Shown here: one piece after another, positions 41,867 through 49,679 of the stretch
Position numbering within the stretch: position 1 is the stretch's first letter
How the letters are laid out: each line of letters opens with the position of its first letter
Source: Mucilaginibacter terrigena
Lineage (GTDB): Bacteria; Bacteroidota; Bacteroidia; Sphingobacteriales; Sphingobacteriaceae
Direction: 5' to 3'
Assembly: GCF_004168255.1 (NCBI RefSeq)
Contig: NZ_SEWG01000002.1
Location: 496,001 to 560,000, forward strand
DNA: 64,000 bases
Translations under genes and position numbers: made by a program
The notes under the pieces: model-generated
What the model was told of the DNA's origin: nothing
The model's database searches: none
The model's input: only the letters and a program-made list of their open reading frames with translations

Positions 41867-42229
41867 TTATAATTTAGGTTTTTCTATCAGGTTAAGGATC
41901 TCTTTTAACTCGGTAGCGCTTATTTTTTTCTCGTTAGCGAAAAAGGTAACCAGGTCTTTGTACGAGTTTTTAAAATAGTCGCTTACAAAGCCGCTCATAA
42001 AGCGTTTTTTGTATTCCTCTTCGGCTATGGCCGGGGTGTAGCGGTACGAGTTACCAAGCTTTTCGCCGTTTACAAAACCTTTGCGTTCCAGGTTCTTTAT
42101 GGTGGATGCAAGAGTAGTGTAAGGCGGTTTAGGGTCGTTCATCTGGTCCAAAAAATCCTTAATAAAACCGGTACCTGCCTGCCAAACGGCCTGCATCGCT
42201 TCTTCCTCTTGTTGTGATAATTTCTCCAT
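41867..42229 (-). CDS. BlaI/MecI/CopY-family transcriptional repressor
   Basis: This 120-residue winged-helix repressor (LSQQEEEAMQAVWQAG at the start, YTTLASTIKNLERKGFVNGEKLG as wing and recognition helix over about 36-58) has a helical dimerisation tail with TELKEILNLIE. In the BlaI/BlaR1 scheme the membrane partner activates a cytoplasmic protease that inactivates the repressor. A candidate cleavage region is the linker before YKKRFMSG. Upstream lie two TACGAnTATTTCGTA palindromes straddling its promoter, so autorepression is strongly suggested. It is followed by the M56 gene after 4 bp. Confidence 0.92.
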   Translation of the reverse strand: MEKLSQQEEEAMQAVWQAGTGFIKDFLDQMNDPKPPYTTLASTIKNLERKGFVNGEKLGNSYRYTPAIAEEEYKKRFMSGFVSDYFKNSYKDLVTFFANEKKISATELKEILNLIEKPKL

Positions 42230-42235
42230 GCTATC

Positions 42236-42279
42236 TACGATTATTTCGTAAACATACGACTATTTCGTAATAATACAAA
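42236..42279 (-). promoter_or_regulatory. blaI promoter with two repressor operators
   Basis: On the minus strand TTTG (42279-42276), exactly 19 bp, and TATGTTTA (42256-42249) form a -33/-7 pair. TACGACTATTTCGTA (42255-42269) fills the spacer and TACGATTATTTCGTA (42236-42250) covers the start region; each has 5-bp inverted arms TACGA/TCGTA, and their centres are 19 bp apart. The arrangement fits two BlaI-type dimers blocking polymerase. Confidence 0.8.
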
Positions 42280-42386
42280 TTGTTTAACAAATTTTAACAA
42301 AAAATATATTTGGCAACTACCGGCTTTTATAATACGATTTAGCAGTACATATCGTTTTATGAATCAGTTACTTGGGGCAATACAGC

Positions 42387-42416
42387 TTTGCTTTTGGCTA
42401 AATTATATTAGTTTTG
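42387..42416 (+). promoter_or_regulatory. Promoter of the SDR gene
   Basis: TTTG (42387-42390), 18 bp, TAGTTTTG (42409-42416) match the Bacteroidota consensus, 30 nt before the start at 42447. Confidence 0.6.
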
Positions 42417-42446
42417 GGTACCGAAAAAAATAATTAATTACTCACT

Positions 42447-43292
42447 ATGCCTATCACAACCACAGTTATAACCGGTGCAACATCCGGTATAGGTAAAGAA
42501 ACTGCCATGGCACTGGCTAAAAAAGACCATGCCATTTACCTGCTGGTACGCGATACCGAAAGGGGCGAAGCGCTTAAACAGGAAATTGCAACCGCTACAA
42601 AAAACAGAAACATTTATGTTGTGCACTGCGACCTGGCCGACCTGGAAAGCGTGCGTAATGCGGCCGGTATATTAAAGAGCAGCCTGCTGGGTATTAATGT
42701 ATTGATAAACAACGCCGGCGGTATTTTTGACGAGCGCCTGGAAAGTAAGGATGGTTTTGAAATGACCTTTGCTGTAAACCACCTGGGGCATTTTTTATTA
42801 GTGCAAAGCCTTTTGCCCATATTAGAGAAAGGGCAGGCACGTATTATCAACATAAGCTCGGAGGCGCACCGTATGGCCAAACCAAACTTTAACGATCTGC
42901 AATGGGTTAAACGGCCCTACTCGTCATGGAAGGCTTATGGCACCGCTAAATTGTTTAATATATATTTTACCCGTTCGCTGGCATTAAAGTACGGGCCAAA
43001 GGGCATCAGCGCCTTTGCGCTGCACCCCGGTATGGTTAACACCGGTTTTGGCGCCGGCCTTACAGGCTTTGGTAAAACATTGATGTGGCTGGCCCGGCCG
43101 TTTATGATATCGGCAGAAACAGGGGCGCTTACCAGCGTTTACCTGGCATCGGCCGCGCGTATAGATACCAAAAGCGGTAAGTATTTTAAAAACAGGCACC
43201 CGGCAGGCACATCGGCAGCGGCAACCAACGAGGTTGGCCGCGACAGGCTGTGGGAATTAAGTATGGAACTTATTGAACCATTCCTGGCCTAA
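42447..43292 (+). CDS. Short-chain dehydrogenase/reductase
   Basis: This 281-residue Rossmann enzyme has TGATSGIG (9-16), the Asp after the second strand region in VVHCDLAD (adenine contact), NNAG (88-91), a serine in NISSEAH (about 136-141) and YGTAK (Y164, K168), so all catalytic residues are in place. It resembles the retinol dehydrogenase/WW-domain oxidoreductase group, typically acting on hydrophobic alcohols or ketones with NADP(H). The true substrate is unknown. It is transcribed away from the blaI operon. Confidence 0.9.
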   Translation: MPITTTVITGATSGIGKETAMALAKKDHAIYLLVRDTERGEALKQEIATATKNRNIYVVHCDLADLESVRNAAGILKSSLLGINVLINNAGGIFDERLESKDGFEMTFAVNHLGHFLLVQSLLPILEKGQARIINISSEAHRMAKPNFNDLQWVKRPYSSWKAYGTAKLFNIYFTRSLALKYGPKGISAFALHPGMVNTGFGAGLTGFGKTLMWLARPFMISAETGALTSVYLASAARIDTKSGKYFKNRHPAGTSAAATNEVGRDRLWELSMELIEPFLA

Positions 43293-43373
43293 CTTATTCG
43301 TAAAAAAAATTCGACTTGATTGCTATTATTAATAATTTGCTTTAGTTTAGAAGTTTAAACACACAACCAATAA

Positions 43374-43874
43374 ATGAGGATCAATAAAAAATTACTGGCA
43401 ACAATGGCGCTGCTATCCGTAGTGGTATTTATGGCCATGTCGCCGGCTGCAGCCCCGGCCGATGATGATAAAAAGTTTACTAACCTTAAGGTTTTACCAA
43501 AAGATATTTCGGACAAAGAACTGCACAAAGTAATGGAAGAGTGGGAGCACGCTTTAGGCGCGCATTGCAGCTTTTGCCATGTACGTAACGAGGATACCAA
43601 AAAAATGGATTGGGCCAACGATGCCAAACCCGAAAAGGAAATGGCCCGCGATATGTACAAAATGACCCAGGCCATCAACAAAAAATATTTTCACTCTAAA
43701 AAGGATAGCACCAATATGGTTGTAGAAAGCAATGTTAATTGCTACAGCTGCCACCGTGGCGTGCAGCACCCCGAAGTGGTAAAGGCTTCTGAGTTGCCCC
43801 GCCCGCCGCGTACTGCCCCAAATGGTAACAAACCGCCCGAAGGCCAGCAGCCGGCACCCGAAACCAAACCGTAA
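43374..43874 (+). CDS. Dihaem c-type cytochrome, reaction-centre cytochrome-like
   Basis: The 166-residue protein has a signal peptide (about 1-26), haem motifs CSFCH (65-69) and CYSCH (123-127), and a Pro-rich C-terminal tail. The spacing and the HALGAHCSFCHVRNED and NVNCYSCHRG contexts match the photosynthetic reaction-centre cytochrome c-like family found in many non-phototrophic Bacteroidota, with half the haem count of the phototroph subunit. It is periplasmic or membrane-tethered, presumably in electron transfer; partners are not nearby. A strong terminator follows. Confidence 0.88.
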   Translation: MRINKKLLATMALLSVVVFMAMSPAAAPADDDKKFTNLKVLPKDISDKELHKVMEEWEHALGAHCSFCHVRNEDTKKMDWANDAKPEKEMARDMYKMTQAINKKYFHSKKDSTNMVVESNVNCYSCHRGVQHPEVVKASELPRPPRTAPNGNKPPEGQQPAPETKP

Positions 43875-43891
43875 TTTGCTCAACCAAAATT

Positions 43892-43926
43892 AAAAGGCCA
43901 CAAAGATTTTTACTTTGTGGCCTTTT
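43892..43926 (+). terminator. Terminator after the cytochrome gene
   Basis: AAAAGGCCACAAAG (43892-43905) and CTTTGTGGCCTTTT (43913-43926) form a perfect 14-bp stem with a 7-nt loop. Confidence 0.9.
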
Positions 43927-43939
43927 ACTTTACCCTCCA

Positions 43940-44095
43940 TGTCATTCGAGCGAGCATGGGGTGGCCTGTGAAATGGGGCGACGAGAAATCTTATACGCCA
44001 TGCATGTTGCTAACTTACTGCTCGTATAAGATTTTTCGCTGTCGCTCAAGAGATAGTTTCTCCTCGTACCTCGTTCGAAATTACAATCGGCTATT
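43940..44095. repeat. REP-like palindrome family B, expanded copy
   Basis: TGTCATTCGAGCGAGC at the left and CTCGTTCGAAATTACA at the right bracket GAGAAATCTTATAC and GTATAAGATTTTTC. The core is longer and more degenerate than at 25466. Confidence 0.7.
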
Positions 44096-44101
44096 TCACT
44101 T

Positions 44102-44197
44102 TGTCATGCTGAACGTAGTGAAGCATCTGATAGCCGACATGCTTATAGGCGATTGCACAGTTCGCCAATAGATCCTTCGCTCTCGCTCAGGATGACA
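44102..44197. repeat. REP-like repeat family A, copy 2
   Basis: Near-identical to 24133-24227: TGTCATGCTGAACGTAGTG start, GATCCTTCGCT and TCAGGATGACA end. Confidence 0.85.
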
Positions 44198-44313
44198 AAG
44201 AGAACTTTTGTCGCCGCAGGGTCTCACATCGTGGACCCTGCGTTGCCTTGCATGCGGGCGCAGGGTCTCGTTCCTAAGACCCTGCGAGGACGGAACTATG
44301 ATATTATCCCAAT
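44198..44313. repeat. GCAGGGTCT hairpins between two family A repeats
   Basis: GCAGGGTCTCAC/GTGGACCCTGC and CGCAGGGTCT/AGACCCTGCG form two further hairpins. With copies 2 and 3 of family A they make a 550-bp non-coding repeat cluster (43875-44425). Confidence 0.65.
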
Positions 44314-44409
44314 TGTCATGCTGAACGTAGTGAAGCATCTAATAGCCGATATGCTTACAGGCCATTGCACAGTTCGCTAATAGATCCTTCGCTCTCGCTC
44401 AGGATGACA
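44314..44409. repeat. REP-like repeat family A, copy 3
   Basis: Near-identical to copy 2 and in the same orientation, 116 bp after it, and immediately before the end of the BaiN-like gene. Confidence 0.85.
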
Positions 44410-44425
44410 AGGGGTTATTAGGTAT

Positions 44426-45640
44426 CTATAAATTCTGTGCTATTACAAAACCACTTGCCCATGCCCACTGAAAGTTGTAGCCACCCAGCCAGCCGGTAAC
44501 ATCCACACATTCGCCGCCAAAGAACAGGCCGGGTACTTTTTTGCTTTCGAGGGTTTTGGAGGAAAGCTCGTTCGTGTCTACGCCGCCTGTCATAACCTCG
44601 GCTTTGTCGTAACCTTTGGTACCGGCGGGTTTTACTTTAAATTCGTGTAGTAAAATGCTAATGTCCTCCAGTTCCGTTTTTGTTAACGATGCCAGGTTTT
44701 TATCGGCAGGGATATAATCTACCAAAGCCTCGGCAAATTTGCGAGTGAATAAGTTGGAAAGATAGGCCAGCAGCATTTTCTTACCGTTCTGCTCGCGTTC
44801 CTGTAATATCAGTTCTATGATATCCTTACCTGGCAGCAGGTCGATGTAGATATGCTCGCCGGGCCTCCAGTACGATGAGATCTGCAAAATGGCCGGGCCG
44901 CTTAATCCCCAATGGGTAAACAGGATGTTCTCTTCAAAACTTGCCCTATCGTTCCACACCCGGCAAAAGATACTGTTGCCGGATAGTTGCTCGTACCAGG
45001 GCTGATCCTTACCGGTTATGGTAAGCGGCACCAGGGCAGGGGAGGTTTCGGTAACGACTATCTCAAATTTACGGGCTACGCGCAGGCCAAAATCGGTAGC
45101 GCCCATTTTTTGGATAGGCAGGCCACCGCTGGCGATAACCACTTTCGGCGCGAAAAGTATTTGCTGTTTATCGTTCCTTGTAATGGTGATATTAAAGCCA
45201 TTTTCAACCTGCTCAACACATATAACCTCGGTATCGCACCAGATCTCCTGGCCCAGATCATTACACAGGTTTGTAAAAACATTTACCACATCTTTAGCCT
45301 TGTCGCTCACCGGGAAAAGCTGCCCAAGTGTTTTTTCCTTGCCTTCAATGCCGTAGGTCTCAAAAAAGTTAACGGTATCATCAACGGTCCACTGCGCTAA
45401 TGCCGAGCGGCTAAAATGTTCGTTCTGCGAGATAAATTGCTTGTGGGTGGTGTACAGGTTGGTGTAATTGCACCTGCCGCCGCCGCTGATCAGGATCTTG
45501 GCGCCAACACGGTCGTTCTTCTCCAATACCAACGTGCGCTTGCCTAAAAAGCCGGCTTGCACCGCGCACATAAGTCCGCAGGCGCCGCCGCCAATAATTA
45601 TAGCGTCAAAAGTTGATTGTTTTGTTAAATTTGCTGTCAT
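44426..45640 (-). CDS. BaiN/HI0933-like FAD-dependent oxidoreductase
   Basis: This 404-residue flavoprotein starts with FDAIIIGGGACGLMCAVQAG (FAD Rossmann loop, about 12-31) and has LISGGGRCNYTN (about 50-61), VIASGGLPIQKMGATDFGLRVA, and the C-terminal GGVDTNELSSKTLESK and PGLFFGGECVDVTGWLGGYNFQWAWASG, all hallmarks of the YhiN/BaiN family. Its substrate is unknown in most bacteria. Its ATG (45640-45638) overlaps that of the divergent nuoA by two bases, so each promoter must lie in the other gene's 5' coding region. Confidence 0.92.
   Translation of the reverse strand: MTANLTKQSTFDAIIIGGGACGLMCAVQAGFLGKRTLVLEKNDRVGAKILISGGGRCNYTNLYTTHKQFISQNEHFSRSALAQWTVDDTVNFFETYGIEGKEKTLGQLFPVSDKAKDVVNVFTNLCNDLGQEIWCDTEVICVEQVENGFNITITRNDKQQILFAPKVVIASGGLPIQKMGATDFGLRVARKFEIVVTETSPALVPLTITGKDQPWYEQLSGNSIFCRVWNDRASFEENILFTHWGLSGPAILQISSYWRPGEHIYIDLLPGKDIIELILQEREQNGKKMLLAYLSNLFTRKFAEALVDYIPADKNLASLTKTELEDISILLHEFKVKPAGTKGYDKAEVMTGGVDTNELSSKTLESKKVPGLFFGGECVDVTGWLGGYNFQWAWASGFVIAQNL
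45626..45633 (+). promoter_or_regulatory. -7 box TAAATTTG directly before nuoA
   Basis: Exact TAnnTTTG, 5 nt before the nuoA ATG and inside the first codons of the BaiN-like gene. A leaderless nuoAB mRNA is predicted. Confidence 0.55.
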
Positions 45641-46250
45641 GGATGATGTTGCGCAAATATCAGAATTTGGAAAGATACTTATCTTTTTAATTACGGGTAT
45701 CGTGTTTATCGGCGGTTTATTTTTTGTGAACCGCTTATTGGCGCCCCGTAACCCTAATTACGAAAAGCTAACCACCTACGAATGCGGCGAAGAACCAACC
45801 GGCAACGCCTGGCTGCCATTCAATTCGCGCTTTTATGTAATCGCTTTGGTTTTCTTGCTGTTTGATGTAGAGATGGTGTTTGTGTTCCCCTGGGCTACGG
45901 TGTTTGGCAACCGCGAGATACTGGCTACCGATGCCCGCTGGGGATGGATTTCGCTTACGGAAATGTTCATCTTTTTAGGGATACTGATACTGGGACTGGC
46001 CTACGTATGGCGCAAAGGCGACCTCGACTGGATAAAACCAAACGTAACCCTGCCCCAAACAGACGCCCGCATCCCGCAAAGTTTATATGACGACCTGAAC
46101 GCCCAACAAGGCAACTTTAAAGTAAAAGAATTTAGCTTAGAGATAGCCCAACCTGCAACTGCAACCGCCACTGCCACTTCTTCTACCGCTACTGAGATAA
46201 GGAAGCCTATGTTTAAACCATCCTTTAAAAAACCAGCTAATGACGCCTGA
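45639..46250 (+). CDS. nuoA: NADH-quinone oxidoreductase subunit A
   Basis: This 203-residue complex I subunit has three membrane helices (about 10-32, 68-90, 104-124) and the family motifs [19 protein letters not shown] and [25 protein letters not shown] (spread over about 40-85). The C-terminus is unusual: about 75 extra residues after KGDLDWIK, with an Ala/Thr stretch and a basic end, compared with the usual 120-150 residues. Start ATG 45639 shared with the divergent gene. It overlaps nuoB by 11 bp, so the two are coupled. Confidence 0.93.
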   Translation: MDDVAQISEFGKILIFLITGIVFIGGLFFVNRLLAPRNPNYEKLTTYECGEEPTGNAWLPFNSRFYVIALVFLLFDVEMVFVFPWATVFGNREILATDARWGWISLTEMFIFLGILILGLAYVWRKGDLDWIKPNVTLPQTDARIPQSLYDDLNAQQGNFKVKEFSLEIAQPATATATATSSTATEIRKPMFKPSFKKPANDA

Positions 46251-46734
46251 CCTGACCAACGAAAGCGGTGGAATAGTGATCACCAAGATGGACGACCTGC
46301 TGAACTGGGCAAGGCTATCATCGTTATGGCCCTTAAGTTTTGGTATTGCCTGCTGCGCGATAGAAATGATGGGGGCAATGGCTTCTACTTACGATTTGGA
46401 TAGGTTTGGGGTGTTTCCACGACCTTCGGCCCGGCAGGCGGATGTGATCATCATAGCCGGTACGGTTACCTTTAAAATGGCCGAGCGCATTAAGCGCCTG
46501 TACGAGCAAATGCCCGACCCTAAATATGTGATATCAATGGGCTCGTGCAGCAACTGCGGCGGCCCGTACTGGCAGCACGGCTACCACGTGGTAAAAGGTG
46601 TTGACAGGGTTATCCCGGTTGATGTTTACGTACAAGGCTGCCCGCCCCGCCCCGAAGCACTGATAGGCTCTATTTTAGAACTGCAAAAGAAGATAGAGAA
46701 GGAGCATATTGTTGCGGGGGAGCAGGAGGTTTAA
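46240..46734 (+). CDS. nuoB: NADH-quinone oxidoreductase subunit B
   Basis: This 164-residue subunit holds the N2 [4Fe-4S] cluster: adjacent cysteines in [10 protein letters not shown], then C in [11 protein letters not shown] and C in [31 protein letters not shown] sequence (here [18 protein letters not shown]) and [18 protein letters not shown] ending are typical. Length is normal. It overlaps the end of nuoA by 11 bp. nuoC, which usually follows, is 20 kb away on the other strand; what follows here is a repeat element. Confidence 0.96.
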   Translation: MTPDLTNESGGIVITKMDDLLNWARLSSLWPLSFGIACCAIEMMGAMASTYDLDRFGVFPRPSARQADVIIIAGTVTFKMAERIKRLYEQMPDPKYVISMGSCSNCGGPYWQHGYHVVKGVDRVIPVDVYVQGCPPRPEALIGSILELQKKIEKEHIVAGEQEV

Positions 46735-46801
46735 AAGTGAGCTTTCCTCCGCGCGTATCGCGAGCGATAGCATGGCAATCTCCAATAGAAAAGTTGTCGA
46801 T

Positions 46802-47331
46802 TAGTGCTTTGTTAGGAATGGTAGTTTTAGATTGTGAAGCCTGTGGATGTTCATTTTCTTTGCCTTAGCCGCAAAGAAAACGAACCAAAAGAAAAGGCCA
46901 AGTCAAAGCGACGCTTCCGCCCGCCCTGCCGGTTCTTAACGCTTTCTCGCCGCATGCGCGGACTTCGACGCTAAACCGCCATTCCCGCCATATCCTCCGA
47001 AGGAGTCCTTTGGACCGGCCCGCCCGCTTTGACGTTTGGGCCAACGCTTTTATTAAACAAGAAATTATGGTTCAGGCAAGAGCCTGATGAACGGAACGTT
47101 AACCCTCCTGATGCGGCCTTAGCGCGTTGCGGATAGTACTGGCGTTGCTTTAGCACACCCTTTAATAGCGACGCGGTACAGCCGCGTGTTTTTTCTTTGG
47201 TTCGTTTCTTTTTTGCGACAAAAAAGAACGGCGTAGCCCTCTTAAGTGCCAAAGCAAAAACTAACACAATACGAAAAAATGAACATCCACAGGCTTCACA
47301 ATCTAAAACTACCATTCCTAACGAAGCACTA
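46802..47331. mobile_element. MITE-like element, copy 1 (530 bp)
   Basis: The ends 46802-46857 and 47276-47331 are 56-bp inverted repeats with one mismatch (outer TAGTGCTT, inner GTTAGGAATGG through GGATGTTCATTTT). Just inside each end is a hairpin: TTTCTTTGC/GCAAAGAAA on the left and TTCTTTTTTG/CAAAAAAGAA on the right. The core is G/C-rich with TTCCGCCCGCCCTGCCGG and has no credible ORF. No transposase and no convincing target duplication beyond TA are seen. A shorter copy lies inverted at 60627-61056. It follows nuoB by 67 bp. Confidence 0.8.
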
Positions 47332-47573
47332 TTTAAAGAGGTCATTGCCACGCTATCGTTCGCAATGACATGGTTATATTGTGCGCGATGCTTTTACCTC
47401 TATAAACTTTTAAATGAACAACATGGTGGCACTATATTGTCAGTAGTTTTCAATTTAATTATCTGATTATTAACATTTTGTAAAAAAAAGCCTGCTTGTG
47501 AAAACGTGAACGTGAACATTTGTGCTCTTTTTAAGGTGTTTTAAATGGCATTTCTTTTCTACAGTTAATCTGC
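47332..47573. other. A/T-rich non-coding leader before accC
   Basis: It begins with a family C half-repeat (GTCATTGCCACGCTATCGTTCGCAATGACA near 47341-47370). The rest is A/T-rich with no ORF; it is the probable accC upstream region. Confidence 0.4.
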
Positions 47574-47581
47574 TACATTTG
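47551..47581 (+). promoter_or_regulatory. accC promoter TTTC-N19-TACATTTG
   Basis: TTTC (47551-47554, one mismatch), 19 bp, TACATTTG (47574-47581), ending 6 nt before the ATG at 47588. It lies within a longer open frame, so it also fixes the start. Confidence 0.6.
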
Positions 47582-47587
47582 TTACCT

Positions 47588-49072
47588 ATGCAAAAAATAC
47601 TGGTAGCAAACCGTGGCGAGATCGCTTTACGTGTAATGCGTTCGGCCCGCGAAATGGGGATCAAAACTGTTGCTGTTTATTCTGAAGCCGACCGCAACGC
47701 GCTTCATGTACGTTATGCCGACGAAGCCGTATTTATCGGCGAGGCGCCCTCCAGTCAATCCTACCTTGTTGGCGATAAAATAATTGCCGCCTGTAAACAA
47801 ACCGGTGCCGAAGGTATTCATCCCGGTTATGGATTTTTGAGCGAGAACGCTGCATTTGCAAGGCAAGTGCGCGAGGCGGGGTTGATATTAATCGGCCCAT
47901 CGCCCGAGGCAATGGAAGTGATGGGTAACAAACTATCTGCCAAAGCAGCAGCGTTAAAATATAATATCCCCATGGTGCCCGGCACCGAAGAAGCCATCAC
48001 CGATGTAAGCGAAGCAAAACTGCGCGCGGTTGAAGTAGGCTTCCCCATCCTGATAAAGGCCGCTGCCGGTGGTGGCGGTAAGGGCATGCGCATAGTAGAT
48101 ACTCCCGAAGGTTTTGAAGAACAAATGGGCCTGGCCGTATCCGAGGCTATCTCCGCTTTTGGTGATGGCGCGGTGTTTATAGAACGTTATGTATCGTCGC
48201 CACGGCATATCGAGATCCAGGTACTGGGTGATACGCATGGCAACATTGTGCACCTTTTTGAGCGGGACTGCTCGGTGCAGCGCCGTCATCAAAAGGTGGT
48301 GGAAGAGGCGCCATCTTCGGTACTTACGCCCGAAATTCGCGAGGCGATGGGCAAGTGCGCTGTTGATGTGGCACGATCGGTTAATTATACCGGCGCAGGT
48401 ACGGTTGAGTTTATTATGGATGAGAAGCTGGATTTCTTTTTCCTGGAGATGAATACCCGCTTACAGGTGGAACACCCCGTTACCGAACTGATCACCGGTA
48501 TCGACCTGGTGAAAGAACAGATCCGCATTGCCCGCGGCGAAGCCATCAGCTTTAAACAAACAGACCTGGAAATACAAGGCCATGCCATGGAACTGCGCGT
48601 TTATGCCGAAGATCCCGATAATAACTTTTTACCTGATATCGGTACCCTGCAAACCTATGTTACCCCAAAAGGCCCCGGCGTAAGGGTTGATGATGGTTTT
48701 GAACAAGGCATGGAGATCCCTATTTATTACGACCCGATGATAGCCAAGCTCATCACCTACGGTAAAGATCGCACCGAAGCCATTGAACGGATGATCCGCG
48801 CTATTGACGAGTATATCATCACCGGTATCACCACAACCTTACCATTCGGCAAATTTGTGATGCAGCACGAGGCTTTTACATCCGGCAAATTTGATACGCA
48901 CTTCGTTAAAAAATATTTCACCCCCAAAAGCCTGCAAACCGGTAACGAAACCGAGGCGCTTATAGCGACCCTGATTATGGAGAAGCTATTGAGCGCTAAA
49001 AAGGTAGCTTTTGCCGAAAGTGCAGGAGTAGAAGAGAGTAATTGGGTTAGGAATAGGAAAAGCCCCCTCTAA
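47588..49072 (+). CDS. accC: Biotin carboxylase (acetyl/acyl-CoA carboxylase subunit)
   Basis: This 494-residue ATP-grasp carboxylase carboxylates the biotin of its carrier protein. It shows QKILVANRGEIALRVMRSA, EGIHPGYGFLSENA, the glycine-rich AAAGGGGKGMR loop (about 157-167), HIEIQVLGD, RDCSVQRRHQKVVEEAPS and EMNTRLQVEHPVTELITGIDLV (about 290-311). Length and C-terminus are those of AccC-type chains, without a biotinyl domain. No carrier or transferase gene is adjacent, so acetyl- versus propionyl-CoA specificity is open. The last residues (KSPL) and the stop come from an intergenic repeat. Confidence 0.92.
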   Translation: MQKILVANRGEIALRVMRSAREMGIKTVAVYSEADRNALHVRYADEAVFIGEAPSSQSYLVGDKIIAACKQTGAEGIHPGYGFLSENAAFARQVREAGLILIGPSPEAMEVMGNKLSAKAAALKYNIPMVPGTEEAITDVSEAKLRAVEVGFPILIKAAAGGGGKGMRIVDTPEGFEEQMGLAVSEAISAFGDGAVFIERYVSSPRHIEIQVLGDTHGNIVHLFERDCSVQRRHQKVVEEAPSSVLTPEIREAMGKCAVDVARSVNYTGAGTVEFIMDEKLDFFFLEMNTRLQVEHPVTELITGIDLVKEQIRIARGEAISFKQTDLEIQGHAMELRVYAEDPDNNFLPDIGTLQTYVTPKGPGVRVDDGFEQGMEIPIYYDPMIAKLITYGKDRTEAIERMIRAIDEYIITGITTTLPFGKFVMQHEAFTSGKFDTHFVKKYFTPKSLQTGNETEALIATLIMEKLLSAKKVAFAESAGVEESNWVRNRKSPL

Positions 49073-49098
49073 ATCTCCCCCGGTAGGGGAGACTTTAT
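49058..49098. repeat. Repeat overlapping the accC stop codon
   Basis: GCCCCCTCTAAATCTCCCCC...GGGGAGACTTTATT is the inverse complement, with one change, of the second repeat at 38630-38680. The accC TAA lies in its CTCTAAATC. Confidence 0.75.
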
Positions 49099-49138
49099 TG
49101 AAAATCCAATAAATCTTATTAATCCGCTAAATCCCGGT

Positions 49139-49594
49139 TTACACCAACCCCTCCAACTCCACTATCAATCCAACCTGCCCCGATATTATCTTTACTTTGG
49201 CTTCATCAATACTAAACCAGCTTGCACGGTCAATTTCGGGGAAGCTGGCTCGTTTGCCTGATCTGGGCGGCCACTCCATCTCAAAAAGGTTACTTACTAT
49301 CTTCTCGTGATTTATGTCGCCTTCAACAGCCCAGGCATGTACGGTTTTGCCGCTTTTTTGCTTTACCGGTTGTAGTTTGATGAAGTTGCCGGTAATGGTT
49401 TGTCCCGTTTCTTCTTCAAACTCGCGTTGTGCGGCGGCAAGTGGTTCTTCTCCTTCAATATATTCACCTTTCGGGATGGACCATGCACCATCATCCTTTT
49501 TAACAAAAAACGGCCCGCCGGGATGTACCAAAAAAACCTGTAATAAACCATCTGTTAACCTGTATAATAGTATCCCCGCGCTTTGTTTTGGCAT
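49139..49594 (-). CDS. Nudix hydrolase
   Basis: This 151-residue protein has a clear Nudix box at 43-65 (GEYIEGEEPLAAAQREFEEETG pattern: Gx5Ex7REUxEExGU). It starts KQSAGILLYRLTDGLLQVFLVHPGGPFF, resembling the diadenosine tetraphosphate/ YtkD-like group. Its substrate is a nucleoside diphosphate derivative of unknown kind. The start is ATG 49594 (MPKQSAG); a longer frame at 49621 adds nine unlikely residues. It is divergent from the SRPBCC gene, 85 bp apart. Confidence 0.9.
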   Translation of the reverse strand: MPKQSAGILLYRLTDGLLQVFLVHPGGPFFVKKDDGAWSIPKGEYIEGEEPLAAAQREFEEETGQTITGNFIKLQPVKQKSGKTVHAWAVEGDINHEKIVSNLFEMEWPPRSGKRASFPEIDRASWFSIDEAKVKIISGQVGLIVELEGLV

Positions 49595-49679
49595 ATAATT
49601 GTTTTGATGGCAAAATAGCAAAACACAAAGTATTATGGTTAGTTTTATGCAACAACATTCTGCATTAAACTTTATAGCT

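Noticed and set aside
46971..47351. 126-residue frame through the 530-bp element
   Set aside because: It spans terminal repeats and core of a non-coding repeat and has a low-complexity basic product; the frame is not kept in the second copy.
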